From positions 54,962,501-55,026,500 of the forward strand of contig NC_092590.1 in assembly GCF_047663525.1 (NCBI RefSeq): a stretch of 64,000 nucleotides of DNA, written 5' to 3'. The stretch comes from Anas platyrhynchos. Taxonomy: Eukaryota; Chordata; Aves; Anseriformes; Anatidae. The translations under genes were made by a program, and so were the position numbers. Each line of letters begins with the position of its first letter. Position 1 is the first letter of the stretch. The notes beneath the pieces are model-generated. The model made no database searches. It was not told the DNA's origin and saw only the letters and a program-made list of their open reading frames with translations. This document shows positions 54,233 through 64,000 of this stretch, piece by piece.

Positions 54233-56821
54233 CTGAAATTAAAAAAATACGTTTTTAATTGAAAATATTCAAACATTTTTGCACATGGATACAAATAATC
54301 AATTCCTCATATAATATTGGCAAATGCATAACAAATCCCTTTTTCTTGTAGTCTCTGGACTATTTTGAAATAAGGAATAACTTCAACAAATACAGCTGTT
54401 ATAAGCAATTTTGAAGACTAAGTCATCTTTTTATTTGACAAATACTCTTTAATTTCACCACTGAATTAGCTCTTATGCTTTATATAGTATTAAACAGCTC
54501 TTTTGATTTTAAAAAGACAATTACTTTTATGTAAAACTGTCCAAATAAAACTTTCTTAAAGTCATATGCATGTGTTTAACAGGTATTTTCCTGAATAATG
54601 GATAACTTCTGAAATGGCATTCTGTTGAATCTATTTATAAAGATTGTTGGATCTATTTATAAAGATTTAAAATACTATTTCCATTAAGAAATATGCATTC
54701 ACTGATGAGGTAGAAATGTTATCATCACTACATGAACTATACAATCTATGACAGGTTTACTGAGAGTCACCTACTTCAAACTCATCCAGCCTGTGAGTAT
54801 GACTTGTGTATTCAGTAAAGCATATTCAACGACAACATAATCACTGAAATCCCTGACTATACCAAACAGTAGTATTCATGTTAATAAAATAATTAGTTAT
54901 GAGCCTGCTGCTCGAAAACCATGAGGAACTGGATCTGCTGATGCAATTACACTCGAAAACATTTTGATTTATAAACAGCATCACTCTAGGGAAATAAACT
55001 GAAACTAGAATATTTATCAAAAATTATAGGCAAGGATGGACATACTCTTGAGCAGTGTCTCCCCATGAAGAGAAAAGAGAGTCATAACAGGACTGTATTT
55101 GTCTGGCAATCAGTATACTTACAGTTCTATAGTCACACCAGAAAAGGTGTAATTAACAGCCATGAAATAAATAAACAATTAAAAATAGCAATAATCATTT
55201 GTTACATCAATCAAAGGATATTTAAATTGTATAACAAAAAAACATAATGATAAGAAGTAATGACAGGCTTTTAAAAGCAGTAAGCACTGTGCTGCTTCAA
55301 CATCAGCAAAAGCCATTGAGTAATTAGAGCACTGAAACAGTGATACCAGTTTTGACTACACGCTAAGTACCATGTTAAAAAAAATTAAATTGAAAAAAAT
55401 TTGCTACTTTAGAACCAAAACAAAATTCAACAGCATGTAAATAACCTGACACTGAGAATACCCTAGCATTTACAGAGGAACAGTTAGTTCTCATTTCATG
55501 GAAACTGTGTTATGCAATAGTATAAAATTGACCAAAATGCAAAACGGATCAAAGGCAAAGGGTTTGCTGCTGTTCAGAATTTAGTTAGTGAAACCACAAG
55601 AAAATTGGCATTAAGATCATCAACCTTTTTCCCTCTTATGTTTACAAGCATGATCACAAGAAGTAGAACCAATGGTATTGCATACTCTGATATATTTTAA
55701 ACATTTCCTATTAAGTAGCTAATTTTTACCTTTAGGTCTTTTTCAAGTCTGTCTACTTCAGCTCCCAGTGTGTCAATGATGTTCTCACCATGCTTAAGCA
55801 TGAATGCTTCTAACTCTTCAAGGGTCTTCACTTGCTGAATTTCCTAGCAAGAAATCAAATTTAAAACGTTGAGAAGGTGAGAAAGGGGGAGGAGGGGAAA
55901 ATACTTATTCTGGGTACCATGTGATCAATTCATCTTAAAATCCACCACTACTGTGAATGATGATGTAAATACTGCTGCTCAACAATATAAAAAACCCCTC
56001 AAAGACAGTTGGTAAGAACTAAGACTAGGAGACCAAGTGCATAACAAACTGAAAGAATAAGGTTAAGAAAGACAGGAGGCTACATCCACTCCTCATCTCC
56101 CAAAAAAACAGACATCAGAAGCACCAAAGAAGGTATCACCATGTTATTATAAGCTTTCCTTACAGCTCTCACACCAAGAACCAAGCCAGCCAGAAGCCAC
56201 CCTATGCCCTCTAATATCTTTGTCACCAGTTAGATGATAACAGCTGCAATGCAGGACGAATAGGTTATTGGTAATAGACTGGTAATAATCAAATAGACAA
56301 TTTGTCTTGTGCATACAACTACAAAACAACATCAATTTCTCTTCTGTCCCATTACTCTAAAACTGAAAGGACTAATAATGTACTTGATTGAGCTTAAAAT
56401 ATGTCTCCCAACCACACTAATGTGTGACTAAGACAAGGGCAAGTCTAACAAGCAAAATAAATGAGATTAATCTGAATGACAGCACTTCAACTCATAAAAT
56501 TTCACACCTATAGAATAAGCAGTGTTGATATCAATACAGGATAAGCCAGTTATTTAAAAAACAAAAATGCACATCAAAAGGCAAGCACTATGTCTGCCCT
56601 TGACTATGAAAGATGGAGTCCTGCTGAAAGGAGCTTTTCTTCAATGTTGGCTTGATAACTGACACAGGGTTACTACATGGAGCTACAATGACCTGTATAT
56701 GAAGCAGTTGTCAATCTAGAACCAAACCAAGAAAAGAAACAGTGAAGGTTCTATGCAAGGGAAGGGAATAGTGGGTAAAGAACAAAAATTAGCAAGGACA
56801 CAAAAGAACTGGGACTCAGCA

Positions 56822-56862
<41 letters not shown>

Positions 56863-59800
56863 AAGCAAACCTGCATTGCCCCAGTTACACAAACTTAATA
56901 GCACTCTTCCTTCCAAAAACATATTAAATTGAAATCCAATCCACACACAAATCACATATTGCACTATATAATATACATCTTTTATTATTATTATTAAAGG
57001 ATGGTGCTTTTTATAAACTCACACACTGACTAATGGCTTAAAAATTTGCAGTAATTAAATGTAAATTCAGATAACTGCTAAGTCATGTTTAATGGACGGA
57101 CATAACATGCAGACATCTAATCTTCATTTTGAAAGGGTAGCAATGAAAAATCTTACAGCTACGCATACAGATGTGTATAAGAAATTGCTACCAGTGAAAA
57201 CAGATGGATAAGCAAAAACATTTTGCCTACTTAAAACTCTCTGTAGTTTAGACAAATAATTCTTTACTTCAAACTTCATAGCTTTGCCAAGTAAAATTCA
57301 ACTGAGAGGGGTTTTGCATTTCTGTACTGAAGAGAGGGATTAAAAAAAAGCTCCTCTGAACTACTCTAGATTCGGAGACAGACACAGATGTTTAATGCTG
57401 TCAAAATGCTAAGTCATGTGATGCAAGCAATCTATACTCAAGCCCAGTCTGAATGGCAGGACCTGTAAACCGTAACTGCATCTTCAGCACCCAAAGTGAA
57501 TGCCTCTGCCAAAACAGATGCTTATTCTCATGTGACAGGCTTCTAGTTTTAACCAGAGTTCTTGCAACTTAATAAATACTTATTTGATGAACTATGTTCT
57601 TAATAACATGGTTTTAGACAAGTCTGCATTTTCTAGTGAAAAGTTGAATTAAAAATCTGCCCTTCTTCCTACCCAGGCCTTGCTAAGCCTGTTTCTATAA
57701 TGGCTCTATTTCAGCAGCACATTAACATGATTCTGTGTGCAGATGCACAGTGTTCGGAACACATTAACACAAAGTAAAGACATCTACAAGCCTTCGAAAT
57801 GAAGAAGTCATTTTCAAGTCTTGAAAAAACTTTTTTTAAAACATACTTGAAGTTAGAAAGCAAAATGAAATGCTGAAGGTAACAAAATCATTTTGTTTAA
57901 ACATACCTGTAGCAGCTGTTCAATGTCTTGTTTTTCCAGGTAAGAACGAGTAACGACCCGCCCATCAAAGTCTACTTCTGCCTTGAATCTCACTTTGCTC
58001 ATTCCCATGTCTGTGGCTTTCACATCATGAATCGCTCTGAAACGCAGAATTTTTAAAGAAAAGTAGAACACCACAAAGTAAATAACACCAGAAGTCAAAC
58101 TAGCTAGTTAACAATATTGATACAGTAACATGATCGATTAATTTTAAAAAGGTCACTGCCTTTGACTAACATATTCTCTTTTTGTTACCACACATTTCCA
58201 TTAAATACTTTATATTTATTTAACTAGTTGCACCTCTTCCACAGATACCTGCTACACCAACACAAATATCCCACATCCTTGAAGGGCTCGCTACAATAAG
58301 AGAGACTACAAGAAACAAGGTAGATGCAGAACTAGATTAGTAGTGTTTGAAAAAAAAAAAAGGAAAAAGCCTTTAAGTTCAATTTATTTGCTACTACACA
58401 GGTTTGTTTGTTTGTTTGTTTTTGTTTGTTTGTTTTTGTTTTTCTTTCTCCTATGCTAGAACATAATTTATTCTGCAATGAAAAAAATACATACAACTAC
58501 TTAAAAATTTTCAAGTATCCTCAATTCTGAAAAAAGAACAATGATACATAGCCAGATACTGGAAGGACTCATTGCAATTCCAAAAGCATCCTTTCCTAGA
58601 TAACTACACAGTCTGTAAAGATATGATTTGGAGAATTTCCCATTCTTATTATTCCTATTTCCTATATACGTAATATATGAAAAAGTTGCGGATATTGTAT
58701 TTGGAACTCATTTTTGATCATATTAAGTTATTGATCATAACTAATCACAGTACGGGTGTTTGTATATAGCAAAAACTTTTTATTATTGTTTATTCAAAAC
58801 AGATCTAACAGATGCTAGAATGTGGATGTTGCAATACATTTGTACTTTGGACCAGTGAATACTTTTGTTTCTTTATAGCAACATTTGCTCCCATTTGCTA
58901 GATAAAAATCGTGATGTGTAATTTCCTTCCCCCCACCCACCCCCACCCCCCCCCATTTAGATTAACACAAATTTACTTTATCCTTAAAAGTAGTAGAACT
59001 TAAAGTTGCCACTGCATAGTAAGTCTCCACATTTTTCCATCAAGGCCAGAAAAAAAATGAGACTAAAATATGGGACATAAATTACAAGTCTCAAAATCTT
59101 GAAATTCTTTATTCCAACATTTCTGAAGCAAAAGAGCAAAACAAATATCTGAGGTCAACTGCAGACAAAGTTCCAGTGAATGTTTTATTGACAGAAAAAT
59201 TCAATCTTAAATTTTTAAATTCTAATGTAACATTTAGACAAAGCAATAAAGCTCACATGATAGGAAGTACTATTTTTTTCCTTATTTGTTTTACTAAATT
59301 GTGCAATTTCACAGCATCTTTAGAATTAGCATGCCCTTTTCTCCTAAGCAAATTTTCTCTTCCCAACCAGAAAGGTTGCTTCCCATATGAATGCTTATAA
59401 ATTAGAAATAACTTCACAAGAGGTGCAGGGAGAAAGCAGAAGGCAAGTATTTCTGAAGTAGCCTGTTCTCCCTACAGAGAGCAGCCTACAGAGAACAGGA
59501 GGCAGAAGTTTAAGATGATGAGTTACAGAAAGCGTTAGTGGAAATTCTCTTATAATACTCTAATTCTATTTCTTCGTGTGTCAAGAACTTTTTAAAAAAA
59601 AAATAGAAATAGAATGAACTAAATACAGATACAGCGAAAAAAATCATAGCAAATATTTAAGCAGATTAGAAGTACTATCAGCTTACTGGTAGCAATAAAG
59701 AATTTCCAGCTCCAATCAAATTTGTACAGCAATATTGTGGGACGCTACCAAATCAAAATGGTATTAACTGGAGTTAACTTAACGTGTATCAAACCATCTT

Positions 59801-62800
59801 CTCATACAAGAGGGTATTTAAGGTAACAGATGTGTTTCAATGAGGGTTATTGAAGGAAATTCAAATCCATGAGATTAAAAAATGTTGAAGATACATCAAG
59901 AGCTAAGAAAGAAGATAAAAGATCTGTCAGACCCTAATTAGATGATAACTTGATAACAGAATTCAGTGGAATGATGCGTATTCTGTAAATGCAGAAAAAA
60001 AATATCTACCTGCTCATAACCTGCCCAGGGAAGATAAGACCATAAGTCAAGGGGAGAAAATCACAATTCCAAATACAAGCATACCAGCTAAAGCTTAAGT
60101 TACAAAGCTTGTGGGTGGCTAGAACAGGCTGTGAACTCAAACTAAGGAAAAAAGCAAGTTTCACACTTGACTATTGTCAAGAAGTTTAAATTACGAGTTT
60201 TGAGCCATCAGTAGTAATTCTTCGTGTTTAAAAAAAAAAAAAGATTTTACAACAGTACAGTAGCACAATTACCTAATAGCTTTTACAATTAATTAAAACT
60301 GAGGATGAAACTGTCACCAAAAATAGTTGATGCCTAGGGGCCCATGATTACATTCCATAAAAACAGGATGAGGACAGTCTGTACCAAGTCATATATTTTA
60401 TCTCACAGTTCCAAAAGCTTAACCTCCTAACATTTCAGTTAAACTCAACACAAAGATTTAGGCACCAAAATGTGTGAACAAGAGTTACAAATGGAATGTT
60501 CACGTAGCAAAAAATAAAATCAAGTAATTTTGCAGCCAAGAATAACTGTGAAAGACCATTCTAGTTCACAAATTAAGGGCTACAGCTAGAAATTATTAAG
60601 CAAAAGGAAAAGAAATGGGAAATAAATGAGTTTAAAAAACAGAAACAAATTGTCCAGGAAACTGACAGGAATGGAAAAAGGCAATCACTGTGATAAAATC
60701 AAAAGAAAATAAAACTTGGTTTGTAAGGATAGCAGAAACAAAAGATAACCTGGAAACAAGCCTTCTACTAGATGGAAATGACAGAATTGCTACTAATGAT
60801 ACCAAGTAGGAAGAAACATGTAATAAGCATCATCATCTTAATCTGAAAAAGGCTGAACAATAAACTAGTACAAAAAAAAAAAAAAAAAAAAAACACACTT
60901 CTCTTAGTAACCAAGAAGCATACTGGACATTTAAAAGAAAAAAAGTTTCTAATTCATCAGGCTCTGTAATTTGTATTTGACAGTCAGAAGAACTAGGAAT
61001 AACTGTGAAAGCCAATTAATTTTTCATCTTGCAACACTAATGAGAGTGGGGAAAAAAAGATTAACAGTGTGCAAAAATTTAAGAATTACAAATAAGATGA
61101 TCCATTTCATTAAAGACAATTTCACCTGACAACCAAAGGCAAAATAGTGAAAAAGGTGGAAAAAAATATATAGTAAGAGCATTAATGTCAGTCATTAAGG
61201 CTTTAGTAAATGTAGGTCTTGTCAAACAAACTCTGTTAAAAAAAAAAATTCAAGTTTTAGCTGAAAAAAGATTAGCAAGAGAGATCATTTATTTTAGTAC
61301 TATAGCAGTTAGTACTGTCTGATGAATCAAATCATTTATAATTAGCAGTGGAACATGATGTTCAGGCAATCTATTGACAGAAAAGTAGATTATGAATGGT
61401 GATGGCATGGGGAAATAAAAATCAGAGCTTCTGGATCCTTTGGTCAATTTGGATCTAAAATATCTTCTGATGAATACTAAACGATTCTCCTTCACATATA
61501 TCCTCTTCATATCTTGCAGAAAACATATAAAATTAAAGATTGCAAACCTTCTCTCAAAGAACGAGAGGACTGTTTTGAGAAGACGCAACTGCAAAAAGGA
61601 GGATTGCATTGAAAACTCAGGTATAGTCAGTTCCTTAATTAAGTCTTCACTTTGTTATTATCCTATGTACTTCTTTAAAATTAAGTTATTTTCTGTTATA
61701 AAAATGCTTTCATCAAGGAGATGAACTAACTCTGCTCTGTTCATAAGTTATAGCTGCCTAAAAAACTGAGTATAACGTAAGTAGTGTCTGGGACAGGAAA
61801 GATTTCAGGATTCCAGCTTGGGACAAGAAAGAGCCAACAATCTGTGTACTTTGGATATGAAATTCAGGAACTATTGAAAGAAGCTAATTTTGGTGTCATC
61901 GTCCCCCCCTCCCCCCATAACTTGGGAATGACCACAAATAATAATAATAAAAAGAACTAAAATCCTGTAGACAATTTACTTGGAAATACATTTCTGACTA
62001 AAGATTAAGAAGAAAACAAAAATGTTTTTGCTTCTAAATTAAGGTTAATAACGTTAAAGTAATCTAAAACAGCTCCTTAAAAGCATTTAAATAAGATTTC
62101 AGAATTACGATGAGCTATAAGTTTGTTATTTCAAATTACAGATATCCAAAGGAAGAGAAATTAGCACTAAATTCATTCTGTAAACATCTAGCATGCAGAA
62201 TCTCTTAGAACACTACTGCAGCACTTCACTGCCAGCTGTAACAGAATCCCATACACTGAATGTTAACAGTAACATCATATTAAAACATTTAAGTATTATA
62301 AGCTAAGAAAGCAACATTGTGGCATCGTTTCTGTTTGCATTTCATGTATTTGAAGTTACTTTTATATTTGTCATGACCTCAATAAGTCATGCGACAATTC
62401 TGGCAATTAATGTAGCTGTTGGAACATATATGCAATTTCATTTCAGCTGTGGAGTGTATGAGAGGTAAGAGCATGCACTTATTACATTTTTAACATAGAA
62501 GTTAGTAATAATTAAGTCTAAAAATCCCAGTATAGAAAACTGAAAACAATCTCACCAGATTTCTCCTATGTAAGTGCTTGAACTATTTTTTCAAATGTTA
62601 TTTTCCTGCTTTTTGCTGTTCTTAGTAGAGTTTTTGAATTATAAAGATTCTCACCTTACTACAGGATCACTTTCCAGTAATTCAGTAAGTCGCTGCAGCT
62701 GTTCAGGCTGAATGGATCGTCCCAGCAGGGCTTCAGTGTTAGTGTAGATAAGAAATGCTGACACAGTTCCTAATAAAGTTCCAACACCTAGAGACCCCAC

Positions 62801-62820
62801 ACTGTCATAATATGGGTTTC
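54188..62820 (-). CDS. SLC30A9: Zinc transporter 9 (ZnT9), 3' part: last four coding exons
   Basis: The coding sequence in the window is complement join(54188..54232, 55730..55843, 57907..58036, 62655..62820); earlier exons lie past the right edge. All junctions have GT..AG ends and matching phases. The encoded tail of about 151 residues holds the end of the cation diffusion facilitator membrane domain (GNPYYDSVGSLGVGTLLG, then a hydrophobic segment ending FLIYTNTEALLG) and the whole C-terminal domain, ending RHVDLEIL. The family moves divalent cations, mainly zinc, in exchange for protons. Human ZnT9 is a mitochondrial zinc exporter of 568 residues, and its loss causes Birk-Landau-Perez syndrome. 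Similarity to the human tail is very high. The neighbour BEND4 is convergent, as in human. Confidence 0.96.
54233..55729 (-). other. SLC30A9: SLC30A9 intron between its last two coding exons
   Basis: This intron of 1.5 kb is AT-rich, with a 22-bp tandem duplication at 54624-54667. No other gene was recognised. Confidence 0.88.
54624..54667. repeat. 22-bp tandem duplication
   Basis: Two adjacent copies of GTTG(A/G)ATCTATTTATAAAGATT differ at one base. Confidence 0.93.
55730..55843 (-). CDS. SLC30A9: SLC30A9 exon: C-terminal domain, second part
   Basis: Exactly 38 codons lie between the acceptor TTGCTAG and the donor GTAAAA on the - strand. They start EIQQVKTLEELEAFMLKHGE and end DRLEKDLK. 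It joins in phase 0 on both sides. Its sequence is close to the human tail (IQEVKTPEELETFMLKHGEN). Confidence 0.95.
55844..57906 (-). other. SLC30A9: SLC30A9 intron with a 35-base A run
   Basis: This intron of about 2.1 kb contains an A run of about 35 bases on the + strand at 56827-56861 (T on the transcribed-sense strand). I see no retroposed sequence beside it. No other gene was recognised. Confidence 0.88.
57907..58036 (-). CDS. SLC30A9: SLC30A9 exon: C-terminal domain, first part
   Basis: The acceptor on the - strand is TCTGCGTTTCAG and the donor GTATGT. After completing the Arg codon it encodes AIHDVKATDMGMSKVRFKAE and VDFDGRVVTRSYLEKQDIEQ plus LLQ. This is the beta-strand and helix part of the cytosolic-type C-terminal domain of the family. 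It differs from human only at a few positions, for example DMGMSK for DLGLGK. Phase 0 at its end. Confidence 0.95.
58037..62654 (-). other. SLC30A9: SLC30A9 intron, 4.6 kb
   Basis: This intron holds a (TTTG)n tract at 58403-58445, a C-rich tract at 58929-58954, an A run of 22 at 60872-60893 and a (TAA)n tract near 61.94 kb. No coding region, RNA gene or transposon was recognised. Confidence 0.88.
58403..58445. repeat. (TTTG)n microsatellite, partly interrupted
   Basis: TTTG units are broken twice by extra T residues. Confidence 0.9.
62655..62820 (-). CDS. SLC30A9: SLC30A9 exon: last membrane segments
   Basis: The acceptor on the - strand is TCTTGTTTAG and the donor GTGAGA. The exon completes a split Gly codon and encodes GNPYYDSVGSLGVGTLLG, a hydrophobic helix, then GRSIQPEQLQRLTELLESDP. 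The Asp in NPYYD falls where other transporters of this family have the fifth-helix HxxxD zinc site; here the first position is Asn. It ends with AG of an Arg codon completed in the next exon. An ATG in the flanking intron is not a start. Confidence 0.95.
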
Positions 62821-64000
62821 CTAAACAAGACACCTCAAATTAGTTTGAGAGCATTTCTAAAACATTCCAGATAATTCAGATTTCACACTGAAAGTACTAC
62901 AGTTTGAGTGTCTTGTTTTGCTTTTTGTTTGTTTTGATTTAGGTATTAGCAGTTATTTACTACTGAGGGACACAAATTTAGAAGAAAAAAGTTATCTTAA
63001 GAAGATCTCAAGTACCTCCTCTCACTCAGCTAGAAAACATCATACTCTCCTTTCTCCTGCAGGACTGATGAGTAGTCTTCAGTTTTTTTGGGTTTCCAGG
63101 TATAGACTTAAATTTATGAACATAAAATTCTATAAATTTAAACACAGGTAGTAGCACTACTAAAAGTCTTTGCTCTTTTATCAGTAAAGCAACATTGTTT
63201 TATAAAAATAATTATATAGCCATTACTTTGATGGAAGACAGAACAGATCTCCTGCATGATTTTTCCTACCAACTCAAATGCTTGCAATTATTAACCATTC
63301 CTGGAATACAGTATTTACTGTATGGATGTTAAACATGTATTTACTGAAATTCAGATTGGTAAAAGGAGTACTGTATTTTTAACTTTCTGAAGGAAACTAG
63401 AGATGAAATTAGTTTTTATACAGAAGTCTTTGTTTAAAAAAACTTGCAACTAATTCATTGAAAGCCACAAACACAAAAAGATATTAAAAAAAAAAATTAG
63501 AAAAAAAGTCAAAGCCTCGAAAGAGGCAAATAACTAATCTTCCATCTAATAAAATTTAACTGTGTAAAGACAGACTTTGAATCAGTTGCCATACAGATCA
63601 TCCAACCTGCACAACTTGATTTAGCCACAATTGTTCAGGAACGGTTATTAAATAAGAAGATAATGCTAACACCACTATGTAGCAAAAAGAAGGGAAAAAC
63701 TGCCTCCTTAAATCCTCCCCACATACATGTGGGGCCGCATGCCACCGAATAAGGTAGTTCAAATTATGTAATACCACTAAGTCATTTACATATGTGACTA
63801 TAATAAACATACTTTTAAAATGTCTTAGCTTGTCCAGTAAAATAGCTCAAAAGGAAGCTAGTTCCATTCACATGCAAGTACTCTTTCAGGTTTAATCCCA
63901 TCAATAACTGACATGAAAAAAAAATATATTTTTATTTTATATATCTTAAATTCAAACTACTGGAAATCAAATCAGAGAACAGCATAAACCTCTGGAAGCC
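62821..64000 (-). other. SLC30A9: SLC30A9 upstream intron, continues past the window
   Basis: The preceding exon (end of the fourth membrane segment to the split Gly codon) was not found in this 1.2 kb, so it probably lies beyond the window. The short open frames here do not match the protein. Confidence 0.7.

Overview
The window is vertebrate nuclear DNA, most likely from a bird. It has spliced genes with long introns, one GC-rich CpG-island promoter in otherwise AT-rich DNA, and low repeat density. One repeat (46.85-46.93 kb) has the classic 3' end of a CR1 LINE, with ATTCTATGATT tail units, as in birds and other sauropsids. The two recognisable genes, BEND4 and SLC30A9, lie next to each other and convergent, as they do on human 4p13. 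The species cannot be read from the sequence.

Layout. 1-13.1 kb: no coding region found; upstream flank of BEND4 with a few candidate conserved non-coding blocks. 13.1-14.9 kb: CpG island with the BEND4 promoter region and first coding exon. 14.3-41.3 kb: BEND4 on the + strand, five coding exons that join in phase to 501 codons plus stop (388, 567, 92, 241 and 218 bp of coding sequence). 41.3-44.84 kb: probable BEND4 3' UTR, ending at a good AATAAA. 44.85-54.19 kb: intergenic or downstream sequence, with a 43-bp tandem duplication, a CR1 3' fragment, and two exon-like segments on the + strand. 54.19-62.82 kb: the last four coding exons of SLC30A9 on the - strand. The rest of that gene lies beyond the right edge.

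The two genes do not form a pathway. BEND4 belongs to a BEN-domain family linked to DNA binding and chromatin; SLC30A9 (ZnT9) is a mitochondrial zinc transporter. Their closeness is conserved synteny.

The most interesting observation is a pair of exon-like segments at 45632-45746 and 48343-48526. They continue in phase from an internal GT donor (41303) in the last BEND4 coding exon. If real, they would replace the last 8 residues of BEND4 with about 99 unfamiliar residues. Other points of note are a PBX/PREP-like composite site beside an inverted CCAAT box in the BEND4 leader, a GGA repeat running through the BEND4 start codon, a probable solo LTR in intron 2, several small palindromes and tandem duplications, and a change in A/T run polarity that seems to mark where the two transcription units meet. 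I found no RNA gene, CRISPR array or novel multi-gene system.
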